A stretch of 6,453 nt of DNA from Deltaproteobacteria bacterium (GTDB taxonomy: Bacteria > SAR324 > NAC60-12). Under the pieces are notes generated by a model. That model saw only the letters and a program-made list of their open reading frames with translations, made no database searches and was not told the origin of the DNA. The position numbers and the translations under genes were made by a program. This document shows positions 6,129 to 6,453 of this stretch, in pieces; the first letter of the stretch is position 1, and the number at the start of each line of letters is the position of its first letter. The stretch spans positions 5,167 to 11,619 of the forward strand of contig DPLM01000207.1 of assembly GCA_003541985.1 (NCBI GenBank), in the 5' to 3' direction.

Positions 6129-6453
<325 letters not shown>

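Overview
The window comes from a Gram-negative bacterium, most likely a proteobacterium or relative. The signs are a SPOR-type bitopic inner-membrane protein, a secreted (Sec signal) protein, an E. coli-type riboflavin synthase, and a CHASE2-class III adenylate cyclase of the kind common in delta-like, marine and environmental proteobacteria. A closer taxonomic placement cannot be made from sequence reading alone. Base composition is moderate, apart from a very AT-rich leader at 1-214.

Layout. The left half reads rightward. After the AT-rich leader comes a 451-residue membrane protein (215-1570) with a long Pro/acid-rich linker and two SPOR-like repeats. Its stop overlaps or abuts a small cytoplasmic protein of unknown family (1594-1980, possibly starting at 1567). 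A GC-rich hairpin (1989-2017) and a sigma70-like promoter (2026-2054) separate this pair from a 270-residue exported protein with a HEAT-like helical part and a beta-rich C-terminal part (2106-2918). The right half reads leftward as an apparent operon. It runs from a gene whose 5' end lies beyond the window (6129 to >6453), to a 696-residue CHASE2-adenylate cyclase (3967-6057), to riboflavin synthase (3345-3965). Riboflavin synthase starts at a TTG one base after the cyclase stop, with its ribosome-binding site inside the last cyclase codons. The two halves converge on a 426-bp interval (2919-3344). It holds a perfect 8-bp-arm inverted repeat and one doubtful small ORF, and no other gene that I can support.

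How the genes may work together. The SPOR protein and its small partner look like an envelope or division-associated pair, by architecture only. The cyclase has an extracytoplasmic CHASE2 sensor, three membrane spans, a complete catalytic residue set and a C-terminal TPR-like tail, so it should turn an envelope signal into cAMP. Its upstream neighbour may be a partner protein. The coupling of ribE to the cyclase is unusual, because no other riboflavin gene and no FMN riboswitch are visible. I see no mobile element, CRISPR array, tRNA or rRNA, and no convincing new multi-gene system. The points most worth a second look are the tandem SPOR-like repeat protein, the unknown partner gene and the cyclase-ribE coupling.
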